Positions 1-9,362 of a DNA stretch of 64,000 nucleotides are shown one piece after another (within the stretch, counting starts at the first letter, position 1; every line of letters starts with the position of its first letter). The position numbers and the translations under genes are program-made. This DNA is from Micromonospora rifamycinica (GTDB lineage Bacteria > Actinomycetota > Actinomycetes > Mycobacteriales > Micromonosporaceae), in NCBI RefSeq assembly GCF_900090265.1, contig NZ_LT607752.1, forward strand, positions 1,612,001-1,676,000. The letters run 5' to 3'. Below the pieces are notes generated by a model. The model was not told the DNA's origin. It ran no database searches and saw only the letters and a list, made by a program, of their open reading frames with translations.

Positions 1-3000
1 GTGGCCGCGCTGAGCACCACGGAGTCGAACTCGTGCCGGAGCTCGCGCAGCAGGTCCGCGCTGTCCGGGCCGGTCAACTCCAGCTGCCAGCCGGGGAGCT
101 GGTAGACGGCGGTCCAGCCGGCCAGATCGGCGTCGGGGGCGAGCACGCCGACGCCTTGCTCCAGCAGCCGCTCGACGAACGGGCTCCCCTCCGGCGGCGA
201 CCGGTCGAGCAGGACGACCCGGGGATGCGCCCGCAACGCCTCGCTCCCGATCACCTCGTCGACGGTCACCTCCCAGCCGTCGCCGGTCAGCCGGTCGCCG
301 TCGAGCTGCCCGGTGGCGACGACCAACCCCCGACCGCTCAGGTCCTCGCGTTGCGGGATGGTGACCACCGCCCGGGCCTCGGGCGGCTGCGGGACGAAGT
401 AGACCATCGGATGATCGACGATTCTCCGGGCGACCGCGTCGACCAGCAACAACGTCTGACTCGACGATTCGGCGGATTCGGTCCAGAGCACCCCCTCCCG
501 GTCGGACCGGCCGGCGAACATGTCCTGCACCTGCGCCAGTGCGGCGGGCGACACCGGGGCGAAGCGGTGACCGGCCCCCGGCCAGGCGCCCGGGGTTTCA
601 CCGATGCGCCGGGCGGCCCGGTCGCGGTGCGCGAGGGCCAGCAGGAACTGGTCCCAGGGATAGGTCCGGCCCGGGTCGATCACCGCCAGCCAGGAGTGGA
701 TGCTCGCCCAGGGCTCGTTCACCACCCGCCAGGTGTCGGGATGGTCGGCGGCGTACCTGCCGTCGAGAAGGAACTGCGCCCGGCGAGTCCCGCCACTGGT
801 GGTCTGGAAGGACTGCACCAGCTCCGGACGGGGGTCGGTGATCTCGATCAGCACGCGGTACCTCGGTAGCGCGGCCGGATCGATCAACAGGACCCCGGCC
901 TGCCGCAACTCCGTTCGGATGCTCGCGACGTCTCCCCTTTCCGCCCGACCGAGCAGCAGCCGCACGGGTTCGGTCGGCGTGGCCAGCAGCTCGCTGTCGA
1001 AGATCTCGGCGAGCCAGTCGTCGTCCTCGTAGATTCGCAGGGCGGGGTCGGCGAGCAGCGCCTGGGCCAGCTCACGGCCCTCGACCGGGTCCGCGGCGTG
1101 CAGGGTGGCCCGGGCGAGCGCTCCGTCGAGTTGGGTGACGAGCTGGCTCACCTCGGCGCCGGTTACGGCACTGGTGCCGAGCACGATCCAGTGCACGTCG
1201 GCGGGCAGCAGCGTCGGCAGGACGACGATGGCGGAGGCCCGTACCGCCTGGATGAAGTCGGAATCCACCACGGCGGCGTGGTCCAGATCCGGGAAGAACA
1301 GCACCCGGGTGCCCCCGGTGGTCGGCAGCCGGGCCAGGTAGTCGGCCGCCGTGTAGCGGGTGCCGTCCGGGGTGACCAACACGTCGGACGACTCCACGTC
1401 CAGCTGACCGGGCTGGACGACGATCCGGTGTGCGGCCCGCCAGCCGTACCGGTCCACGTAGGTCACCAGCACCCCGGAGAGCAGCCGCCACGGATGCCGC
1501 ATGATCAGCTCGCGGACCGGTTCGTTGCGCCAGTAGTCGGCCAGGGGGGTGTCCTCGGGCATCTCGAGGAACGCGGCCAGCCCGGCGGCGTACGCCGGGG
1601 TGTCCCCGAACGTCTCCCAGAAGGTTTCCCGGACCGCGCTGAGGACGCGGGTCTGCAGCACCCCGCGCTCGATCTCGTCGAGCGGGCTGTCGTCGTGCTG
1701 GTCGGGCCGCTCGGCCAGGATTCGGGCGGTTTCGGTCTGCTCCGCGTCCTCGATCAGGTACTGCCAGGCCCGCCGGACCATCTCGGGCGGGTCCGTGACC
1801 GGCTGGGCCACCGGGCCGTCGACGAAGTCGTTGCGCCACAGCGGGACCACGGTGATCAGGCGTGGTTCGACGTCGAGCGACGCCCCTGCCGGCGCTTCCA
1901 CCAGCGCGTCCACCTCCAGCGCCGGCTGGTCCCCGACCGCGGGCAGCGCCAGCCGGACCAGCCGGGTGGCGTCGGTGGGGCCGGCCACGGCCAGCTCCAC
2001 CGGGGCCGCCCCGGTGGACTCGGCCACCGTCGACGGCCATCCGCCGCGCAGCAACCAGCCCCGGTGCCCGCCGAGATCGTCGGCCAGACCGGTGTCCACG
2101 ACGGTCACCCGCCGCACCGGGCCGGGCGGGGTGGCCTCCGCGTACGGCGGCGTCGCCTGCTGCGCCGCCACCCGGAACTCCGCCGTACCCGCGTGCCGCC
2201 GGTCCGGCGACAGCCGCTCGTACGCCGGGGCCGGGTCGCCGGCCGTGTAGCCGGGTAGCGCGACGTACGCCTGCCGGATCCGCTCGGGCAGGCCGGCGAG
2301 GTGTGCCCGGGACAGCCGCCCGGCGGGGGGTACGGGGAGCCGGAAGCGCAGCCGGGGTATCCGTACCGGCTCGGCGGGCACCTGCGACTCCTGCATGACC
2401 ACCACGCTCAGGTGGGCCGGTGCCGCCTGGCCCGCGTCCAGGCGGCGGCGCAGTTCCCGCTCGACGGCGCGACCGAACCGCAACGCGTCCGCGTCGTCGT
2501 CGCTGACCACGGTGAGCACCAGCGGCGCCCGCGGGTCGACCTCGACGGTCGGTGCCCACGGCATGACGGCGGGCCCGCCGGCGAAGGCGGCGTCCAGCAT
2601 CGCCTCGGGCAGCACCCGCCCACCGAGCAGCAACGCACGCTCGGCGTCGTCGAGCAGGACGAGCAGGTGCTGGCCGGGCAGGTCCACCGCGTCGACCTGC
2701 CGGAAGAGCGTGGTCACCGTCGTGGCCAGTTCCTCGCCGTCCCAGGGCCACAGCACCCCCCGCTGCTTCGGGCTGCGGGCCACCCCCCGCCAGTCGGGCT
2801 CCTTGCCGCTGTCGCCGGTGTCGACGGTCCGGCCGCCGTCGACGGCGGGGACGCCGGCCGGGGTGGCCGGGGTGACCAGGGCGTCGGGGACCCAGGCGTC
2901 ATAGTGGTCGTGCCCGTTGTAGAGCAACCGCACCGGCGTCCCGTCGCCGTCCGGCCAGAGCACCGTCACCGACGCCGGGTCGAGCCGCCCCTGCCACACC

Positions 3001-6000
3001 GGCCGACCGAGCGCCGCACCGATCACCAGGGGCAGCACGTCACCGACCCGGCCGCCCTCGTCCGTGTCGTCCTGGCCGGGCAGCAACCGCTGCCAGTCCC
3101 AGGTGTCGATCGCGTCGAGCAGGGTGGTCCGCACGTCGTACCCCACCGGGAACAGCCAGGTCGTGGCCACCTGGTCGAACAGCTCGGCCATCGCCGGGGA
3201 GGGGTCGGCCACCCGTCGCCGGATCTCCTCCCGCAGCGCCGTGTCGATGTCGGTCAGGTCGGTGTCGTGGACGCCCGCGCGGCGTACCCGCAGCAGCCGG
3301 TCCACCGCGTCCGACGGCATGCCGGGGATGTCGGCCATCGCCTCGGGCGTCGCGACGGCGACCGCACTGAGCAGGCAGAGCCCGTCCCCGATGATGCGGA
3401 GCCTGTCCCACCCGGTCGGCGGCGGCGGGGTGTTGGTCAGCCGTACGCCGTCCGGGTCGGCGTCACCGGCCCGGCTGGCGTACCCGGCGAACGGCACGGC
3501 GAACGGCGTGTCCGACCGGTCGGGGTCGACGATCTCGTCGTTGACCACGTCCCACGCCCCGGTGCCGTCGGGCACGAACAGCGCCCACGGCCGGCCGTCG
3601 ACCGACACCGGCAGGTGCTCCGCCGCCCCGGCCACCACCAGGTCGCCCTCGGGCGCGAACACGTCGGTGTCGCGCAGGTCGGCCAGGCGCTGCACGGACC
3701 GTGCGCCGATCCGACCCGCCGCGCAGGACAGCAGCGCCAGTCGCCGGCCGTCCCGCTCGGGCGACTCCAGCATCGTGTGCAACTCGTCGACGGTCAGCGT
3801 CACCTCGCCGGTACGGCCGTCGGTGTGGCGCAGCGGCACCCGGAACCGGTCGCCGGCCCCGTGCACCAGCACCGTCACCCCGTCGGTCGCGGCGGGCAGC
3901 CGGGGGTTGCGGGCCATCCGACGCCACTCCCGGTCCGACAGCAGGGCGATGCTCCCCGGTCGGCCGGGTACGTCGTGCGTCACCACCCGGCTGCCACCGA
4001 ACCACCAGGTCCCGTCCGGGTCCTGCCGCAGTCGGCCCGTGGCGGGCCGGTCGGTCAGGCCGGCCGGGGCGGACCCGCGCGACCGTCGCCGGTCCCGGCC
4101 GGCACGCTCCCGACCGGTACCTTCCTGGCCGGTACGCCCGGGCGACGCGGCTTCCCGGCGACGGATCCGGTTGGCGTAGGCGGGCCCCGGCTCGGTCCAG
4201 AGCACCGCCCGGCGGCGCTGCCGTGGTGTCGCCGGGCGCTGCGTGCCGTCGGGCGCCTTCGACCGGCCGGCACCCCGGCTGCTCTGGTCGACCCGGACCA
4301 GCCGTGGCGGAATCCCCTCGGTCCTCAGTCGCGCCGCCACCATCGTGCCGACCAGCTCCGCCAGCGACGCCGCCCGCCGCCGCCCGGTGCGGGCGGCCCC
4401 CCGCCGCAGCAGCCGGCCGCCGTTGCCGCCGCCCTCGATCCGGACCCGCACCACCCGGGGCCGGTCGGACTCCCACGCCCGGCGGGCCTGGGCGACGACC
4501 TGGTCGACGAACAGGTCGAGTTCGGGCCACTGCCCGTCCCCGGCCGCCCGCTGGCCGGGGGCGAAGTCGACGGTGACGGTGGCCACCGGGTCGGCGTCGT
4601 CGGGGCTGTGCCGGACCGCGGTGACCTCCCGGTCGAACCGTTCGCCGACCGCCGTCGCGACGGCACCCAACCAGCCCTGCACCTCGTCGGGGTCCACCGT
4701 CGGACGGGTCGCCCCCATGTACTGCGCCGAGCGGTCGTCGACCTGCCAGCGCCGGGCCGACTCGTTCCAGGTCAGTTCGCCACCCACCCGCGCGTGCCGC
4801 TCGATGGCCCGGCCCCGCGCGTCGAAGCCGACGGCGAGGCCCGCGTGACCCTGCCCGCCGAGCTGGTCCCGCAACCGCTCGGCGGTCAACTCCGGATCGT
4901 GCTGCCGCATCCCCGCCAGCAGGGCGCGGAAGTCCCGTGGCCGCATCGCCGCGGCGGCGTCGGCCACACCGAGGTAGATCTCGCCGTCCTCGGCCACCAC
5001 GTAGCGCCAGGACGGTGCCCGCGCCGGGTCGAGCAGGTGGGCGGGGAAGTCCGCCAGCCGGTACCAGAGCGGATTGAGGCGTACGTCCCCGGCGTCGTCG
5101 CGTTCCTCAGGCGTGATGCGGGCCGCCCGCACCGGCGGCCCGTAGGCCTCGTCGAGATCCACGCCGACCGGCGGCTCGTCCGCGACGTCGGCGACGGCCG
5201 GGGGGTCGTCAGTGACCGGCGCCTCCCGAGCAGCCTGTTGGTCGGGAGTGGCGGGGGCGGTGGTGTCCGACCCGGCGGACGAGGCGTCGAAGTGGTCACG
5301 GTCGTTGTGGTAGACCGACACCGCTGCGGCGTCCGCCGGCCCGTACACCGCGCGCACCTGACCGTCGGCGCGGCTGCGGACACTCAACGACACGTCGAGC
5401 GCGAAGGCCAGCAGCGGAAGCAGGGCCACGCCGACCGGTTCCGACCAGGATCGGGACCAGTCGCGCACGGAGGCCAGGAGCACGTCGAACTCCTGGTCGG
5501 TCAGCGGCCTGGCCTGGAAGGCGTACCAGTCGAGGTAGGTGGTGCGCAGGTCGTCGGCGGTCGACTCCGCCAGGTCGGTGAACCCGTTGCGCTCCAGCAG
5601 AGCGATCCGGTCGGCGCGGGAGACCAGGTCGGGTTCCACCCGTTCCCGGTCGGCCAGCGCCTGGCGGAGTTCGGGGATCACCGACGGCAGGGCGTCGCGG
5701 TGCATGGTCAGATATCCGGCGACAAGATCGATCAGGGCGTCGGCGGTACGGTCCATCGGCGTGCCGTCGGGCACGGACGCCATGCCCATGGAGAGCTGCT
5801 CGGCATGCCAGCTCACCGCCGTGCGGACGTCGTCGGGCTCCGCCAGCCAGCGCTCGACCTCCGGCGTCAGCGGACCGGCGTCCGCCAACCGGCGCGACAC
5901 CAGCCCCGGCGCGGACGTCAGGACCGCGTAGGGAAGACACCGTCCGTTCGCCGGCACCCGCACCAGATCCGCCGGGAGCCCCTCCGGAGTCAGGGTGGAC

Positions 6001-8423
6001 CGACCGGCCGTCGGCACGGTCACCGGCTCGACGGGCTGGCCGGTCGGGGTGGGGTCCGGGGGTGTCGGGTCCGGCCGGGCCATGCCGTACCGGCTGGTGC
6101 TGGCGGGGTCCACCAGGGCACTCACGGTCGCCGTGCCGCCCGGTGTCACCGGCACCGGCTTTCCCTGCCCGTCCCGCACGATGACCCGGGCGCCCACCGG
6201 CAGTTCCGGCGGTTCGCCGACCGGCCGGACCCGTCGGCCCTCGGTCGCCTGGGTTTCCACCCAGAACAGCTCGCCGCCCTCGTTGACCAGGGCGAAGGCG
6301 TGGCGCGGGGCGTTCGGCGGCTCCACCAGCACCGCCGCCAACGCGTTCGGGCCGGCGGCCCGGACCGGGCCGACGACCTGCGTCCAGTCGGAAACCGGCT
6401 GCCACTGCGCGCCGAGCTGCGCGGCGAGGTCGCGCTCCGGACGCGCGGGGTCGAACGCCCTGTCGTCCCGGGTCACCCGGGGCAGGGCCGAGAACTCACC
6501 GACGACCGCCGCCAGCCGCACCACGCAGTCCGCCGCCGTCCCGTCGTACGGGGGCAGCACCCCGGTCAGGCGCTGCTCCACGACGGCCCCACGGCCCTCG
6601 ACCGGTGTCCCGGAGGTGGCGCTCACCGCACCCGCCGGCACCGGCTGTGGACCCGCCGCCGGTACGCCCGACGGTGCACGGTGCCCGGAGGCGTTCACCG
6701 GCTGCTCCCGGGGCCCCGACCCGCCGCCCGGCTGCGATCCGCTCGGCTGCGATCCGCCCGGTGCCTGCGTCCCCGGCCCCGACCCGGCCCCTGACGGCGG
6801 GGTGGCGGTTCCCGACCCGCCCGAGGTCTGCGCGCCGGCCGGCAGCGGTCCGCCCGCCCGGGAACCGGTTGACGGGGACGGGTCCGCCGGCGCGGACGCA
6901 CCGGGCAGCGTGGACAGGCCCCGGGCGGCGGACAGGTCGGATGCACCCGACAGGCCGGGCGTGGTCGACAGGCCGGGCGCGGTCGACAGGTCGGGTGCGG
7001 TCGACAGGTCCGCCGGGCCGGGACTGCCGGCGGCGGCGAGGCCGTCCGGGTCCACCGGCGCGGGCCCGGCCGGCTCCTCCGGCGGTGTCGACACACCGTG
7101 GACCGGCCGGGGTCCGGCCGGGTCGGCGTCGCCGGAAGCGCCGCCGGCACCCGGACGGCCCGTCGGCCCGGTCCCGCCGGCCCTGGAACCCGCACCCCCC
7201 GCCGCACCGCCCCGGCCCGCGCCGCCCGGGGTCGCGCCACCGGAGGTCGTCCCACCGGGGAGCGCACCACCGGGTGTCATGCCGCCGGGGGTCGCACCAC
7301 CGGTGCCGTCGGCACCCACCCCGGGCACGGCGGCCACCGCGTCGGCGTACGAGGGCGGCCCGTCGTATGCCGGCAACCGGACCGGGTCGTACGGGGGCAG
7401 CGGCTCCTCGACCGCCGTGCCCGCGCCGGCCGGCGGCTTCGGCCCGGAGGACACCGTCGGCTCCGCCGTGCGGTCCCAGTCACCGACGGTGACCCTGTTC
7501 AACCGCTGCCCGATGGCGGTGCCGGTGACACCCGCCACCCCGGAGAGCGCACCCGCGATGACGGCCGCCCCGTCGGCGTCCCACTCGCCGTTGGTCATGC
7601 CGTTGTAGAGGAACTCGGTGAGCCACTCGCTGACGCCCTCGTTGGCGATCTCCCGGGCCGCCTCGCCGGGCCGGAACCCGTGCGGTTCCGGGATGTTCGA
7701 CGACGCCGTCAGCCCGACCCGCCGGCCGATGTTCGTCGACCGGACCAACCGCTCCAGCCCCTGCACGAGCCCGCCCAGGCCGAGGCCGACCGCGCCGCCG
7801 AGCGAGCCGACCTCGGCGGCGGCCCGGGTCAGCTCGTCGTTCCAGCCGTCGCGGGTGTGGTTGCGGATCTGGTAGAGCTGCACCAGCCGGTCCATCACCG
7901 TCTGGAGGCCGATCCCGACGGCCTGCGCCATGGCGACCTGGAACAGGACCCGGGTGGTGACGTTCTGGAAGATGATCCGCATGATCACCCGGCCGACCGC
8001 GAGCCGGGCCAGCGCGGCGCCCGGGTTGATCCAGGCGATCGCCAGGGCGGCCAGCAGTTCCAGCATCAACGCGAGCAACGATGCGATGATCATCAACTTG
8101 GCGTACTGCACCTCGGTGGCGGTGCCCCGGTAGCTGTCCCCCATCCGGTTGGTGTACTTCGACACCAGACCGAGGTAACCCGGGCTGTACAGGACGTAGC
8201 GCTCCATCTCGTCGACGAAGGAGTCCTCGGCCTGCCCGTTCACCCCGGCCCGGTACGCCCGCACCCCGTCGCCGAACGTCTCGCTCGACGCGACCACCTG
8301 CTCGGCGGCCCGCCGCAGCGCCTCGGCGATGGCGAAGAGGTTGGTCTCGTCGGCCTTCGGGAACTTCTCCCCGATCAGGAAGCGCAGGAAGTTCGCCAGT
8401 TCGGGGGTTACCTCGATCGCCAC
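1..8423 (-). CDS. Giant type VII secretion effector-like protein, multi-domain cysteine-protease-like (3' end beyond window)
   Basis: One reading frame stays open from a GTG at 8423 to the left edge, about 2807 codons, with no stop seen. GTG 8423 is chosen because GAGGAGG lies about 9 bases upstream. Residues 1-100 are helical and WXG100-like, with a NGQAEDSF turn but no Trp. A hydrophobic stretch follows at about 108-132, then a Gly/Pro/Ser linker at about 350-600. A papain-like toxin (Tox-PL, glutamine-deamidase type) module has Cys633 in DCVVRL and His708 in HAFALVN, followed by FWVETQ. Two OTU-like modules follow: Cys829 (NGRCLPYAV) with His1044 (RDHFDA), and Cys1683 (GDGLCLL) with His1840 (HDHYDAWV). 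Between them is a caspase/C80-like 'lonely Cys' module with His1521 (VLVHG) and Cys1567 (LLSCAAG). It is the last gene of the eccD operon, so a secreted substrate is likely. Domain names rest on motif reading; the activities are inferred. Confidence 0.8.
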   Translation of the reverse strand, partial: MAIEVTPELANFLRFLIGEKFPKADETNLFAIAEALRRAAEQVVASSETFGDGVRAYRAGVNGQAEDSFVDEMERYVLYSPGYLGLVSKYTNRMGDSYRGTATEVQYAKLMIIASLLALMLELLAALAIAWINPGAALARLAVGRVIMRIIFQNVTTRVLFQVAMAQAVGIGLQTVMDRLVQLYQIRNHTRDGWNDELTRAAAEVGSLGGAVGLGLGGLVQGLERLVRSTNIGRRVGLTASSNIPEPHGFRPGEAAREIANEGVSEWLTEFLYNGMTNGEWDADGAAVIAGALSGVAGVTGTAIGQRLNRVTVGDWDRTAEPTVSSGPKPPAGAGTAVEEPLPPYDPVRLPAYDGPPSYADAVAAVPGVGADGTGGATPGGMTPGGALPGGTTSGGATPGGAGRGGAAGGAGSRAGGTGPTGRPGAGGASGDADPAGPRPVHGVSTPPEEPAGPAPVDPDGLAAAGSPGPADLSTAPDLSTAPGLSTTPGLSGASDLSAARGLSTLPGASAPADPSPSTGSRAGGPLPAGAQTSGGSGTATPPSGAGSGPGTQAPGGSQPSGSQPGGGSGPREQPVNASGHRAPSGVPAAGPQPVPAGAVSATSGTPVEGRGAVVEQRLTGVLPPYDGTAADCVVRLAAVVGEFSALPRVTRDDRAFDPARPERDLAAQLGAQWQPVSDWTQVVGPVRAAGPNALAAVLVEPPNAPRHAFALVNEGGELFWVETQATEGRRVRPVGEPPELPVGARVIVRDGQGKPVPVTPGGTATVSALVDPASTSRYGMARPDPTPPDPTPTGQPVEPVTVPTAGRSTLTPEGLPADLVRVPANGRCLPYAVLTSAPGLVSRRLADAGPLTPEVERWLAEPDDVRTAVSWHAEQLSMGMASVPDGTPMDRTADALIDLVAGYLTMHRDALPSVIPELRQALADRERVEPDLVSRADRIALLERNGFTDLAESTADDLRTTYLDWYAFQARPLTDQEFDVLLASVRDWSRSWSEPVGVALLPLLAFALDVSLSVRSRADGQVRAVYGPADAAAVSVYHNDRDHFDASSAGSDTTAPATPDQQAAREAPVTDDPPAVADVADEPPVGVDLDEAYGPPVRAARITPEERDDAGDVRLNPLWYRLADFPAHLLDPARAPSWRYVVAEDGEIYLGVADAAAAMRPRDFRALLAGMRQHDPELTAERLRDQLGGQGHAGLAVGFDARGRAIERHARVGGELTWNESARRWQVDDRSAQYMGATRPTVDPDEVQGWLGAVATAVGERFDREVTAVRHSPDDADPVATVTVDFAPGQRAAGDGQWPELDLFVDQVVAQARRAWESDRPRVVRVRIEGGGNGGRLLRRGAARTGRRRAASLAELVGTMVAARLRTEGIPPRLVRVDQSSRGAGRSKAPDGTQRPATPRQRRRAVLWTEPGPAYANRIRRREAASPGRTGQEGTGRERAGRDRRRSRGSAPAGLTDRPATGRLRQDPDGTWWFGGSRVVTHDVPGRPGSIALLSDREWRRMARNPRLPAATDGVTVLVHGAGDRFRVPLRHTDGRTGEVTLTVDELHTMLESPERDGRRLALLSCAAGRIGARSVQRLADLRDTDVFAPEGDLVVAGAAEHLPVSVDGRPWALFVPDGTGAWDVVNDEIVDPDRSDTPFAVPFAGYASRAGDADPDGVRLTNTPPPPTGWDRLRIIGDGLCLLSAVAVATPEAMADIPGMPSDAVDRLLRVRRAGVHDTDLTDIDTALREEIRRRVADPSPAMAELFDQVATTWLFPVGYDVRTTLLDAIDTWDWQRLLPGQDDTDEGGRVGDVLPLVIGAALGRPVWQGRLDPASVTVLWPDGDGTPVRLLYNGHDHYDAWVPDALVTPATPAGVPAVDGGRTVDTGDSGKEPDWRGVARSPKQRGVLWPWDGEELATTVTTLFRQVDAVDLPGQHLLVLLDDAERALLLGGRVLPEAMLDAAFAGGPAVMPWAPTVEVDPRAPLVLTVVSDDDADALRFGRAVERELRRRLDAGQAAPAHLSVVVMQESQVPAEPVRIPRLRFRLPVPPAGRLSRAHLAGLPERIRQAYVALPGYTAGDPAPAYERLSPDRRHAGTAEFRVAAQQATPPYAEATPPGPVRRVTVVDTGLADDLGGHRGWLLRGGWPSTVAESTGAAPVELAVAGPTDATRLVRLALPAVGDQPALEVDALVEAPAGASLDVEPRLITVVPLWRNDFVDGPVAQPVTDPPEMVRRAWQYLIEDAEQTETARILAERPDQHDDSPLDEIERGVLQTRVLSAVRETFWETFGDTPAYAAGLAAFLEMPEDTPLADYWRNEPVRELIMRHPWRLLSGVLVTYVDRYGWRAAHRIVVQPGQLDVESSDVLVTPDGTRYTAADYLARLPTTGGTRVLFFPDLDHAAVVDSDFIQAVRASAIVVLPTLLPADVHWIVLGTSAVTGAEVSQLVTQLDGALARATLHAADPVEGRELAQALLADPALRIYEDDDWLAEIFDSELLATPTEPVRLLLGRAERGDVASIRTELRQAGVLLIDPAALPRYRVLIEITDPRPELVQSFQTTSGGTRRAQFLLDGRYAADHPDTWRVVNEPWASIHSWLAVIDPGRTYPWDQFLLALAHRDRAARRIGETPGAWPGAGHRFAPVSPAALAQVQDMFAGRSDREGVLWTESAESSSQTLLLVDAVARRIVDHPMVYFVPQPPEARAVVTIPQREDLSGRGLVVATGQLDGDRLTGDGWEVTVDEVIGSEALRAHPRVVLLDRSPPEGSPFVERLLEQGVGVLAPDADLAGWTAVYQLPGWQLELTGPDSADLLRELRHEFDSVVLSAA

Positions 8424-8502
8424 CGGAACCACCCCTCCTCGTCGTGCCGTTGTCAGATGTCACGCGAACCGCCACCCGCCTGCGGCGGACACGAGCCAGC
8501 CG

Positions 8503-8835
8503 CTAGGTGTGCCGCCCGGTGTTGACCCCGCCGGAGATGTCGGCGTTGGTCGCCTCCACGCTGGCCAGGAGCTGGCCCAGCTCCCGCAGGTCCTCCTGGT
8601 AGCCCTGCGGCACCGCGCCCAGCAGCCTGATCAGGTCCGCGCCGACCGACGCCTTCGGCAGGTTCGCCACGATCTCGTCGATGTCCGCGTACGGTTCCCC
8701 GACGAGCCCGGGATGGTCGGTGTCGCTGTTGCGCAGCGCCTGCTGGACCCGGTCCAGTTCCTCGGTGAACGGGTCGAAGTTCGGGTTGGTGAGCCGGCCC
8801 GTGTCGGCGCCGATCGGTCCCTCGGCGGGGGCCAT
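8503..8835 (-). CDS. Small ESX-operon protein of unknown function
   Basis: A 110-residue acidic, soluble, mostly helical protein with no signal peptide or membrane segment. Its ATG shares one base with the stop codon of the upstream YbaB-like gene (TGATG), so the two are translationally coupled. The giant effector gene starts 79 bases downstream. This conserved position between a YbaB-like protein and a large ESX substrate suggests a chaperone or adaptor for that substrate, but nothing in the sequence proves it. I recognise no named family. Confidence 0.8.
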   Translation of the reverse strand: MAPAEGPIGADTGRLTNPNFDPFTEELDRVQQALRNSDTDHPGLVGEPYADIDEIVANLPKASVGADLIRLLGAVPQGYQEDLRELGQLLASVEATNADISGGVNTGRHT

Positions 8836-9281
8836 CAGTGGGCTCCGGCCGGGGGCGACGGCGTCGGGTCGTCGGTCGGCCCGGCCGTCCGGAACATCTC
8901 GGTGAGCAGCTTGTCCATCGGCAGCGGACCGTGCTCCGGGTCGGCCCCGCCGGTCAGCAGGTCGATCATGGGCAGCCCGGCGGGGAGCATCGACTCGAAC
9001 GCGGCCACGGTCCGGGCCATCGCCTCGCCCCGGGCCGCCTCGATCGTGTCGACCAGCAACTCGCCCAACTCCGGGCCGGCCATCGACCGGTACGCCGAGG
9101 TCGGAAACTTGATCGCCGTGACCGCCCCCCGGCTGTCCACGGTCACCGCCACCGCCCGGTTCTTCGCGGTGACCGTGCTGTAGACGGTGTGCAGGCCACC
9201 CTGGATCTCGTCGATCGCGGCCTTCTGCCGTTCGAGTTCGGCGAGCGCCTGCTCGACCTGGTTGGACAACGGGCTCGACAT
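8835..9281 (-). CDS. YbaB/EbfC-family protein in the ESX operon
   Basis: The start at ATG 9281 (MSSPLSNQVEQAL) is preceded by AGGAGG at 8-base spacing. The open frame extends further upstream without a better site. The 148-residue product has an N-terminal helix, then a beta hairpin with TVDSRGAVTAI, then a long helix, which is the YbaB/EbfC layout. A Pro-rich tail ends it. Classical YbaB proteins are about 105-residue dimeric nucleoid-associated DNA binders. Divergent copies are frequent in actinobacterial type VII loci, where a secretion-accessory role has been assumed rather than shown. The gene is coupled to the next small gene by a one-base overlap. Confidence 0.8.
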   Translation of the reverse strand: MSSPLSNQVEQALAELERQKAAIDEIQGGLHTVYSTVTAKNRAVAVTVDSRGAVTAIKFPTSAYRSMAGPELGELLVDTIEAARGEAMARTVAAFESMLPAGLPMIDLLTGGADPEHGPLPMDKLLTEMFRTAGPTDDPTPSPPAGAH

Positions 9282-9362
9282 GTCCTCACCTCCTGAGGGA
9301 TCGGTGGTTCGTCTGGTGCGGGGCACCGCCGACGACGGTCGTCCGTCGCCCGGTGCCGCCGG

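Noticed and set aside
2301..6794. A 1497-codon plus-strand open frame
   Set aside because: It is antisense to the giant minus-strand gene, has an Arg/Pro/Gly/His composition without any domain, and no ribosome site. High GC creates such shadows.
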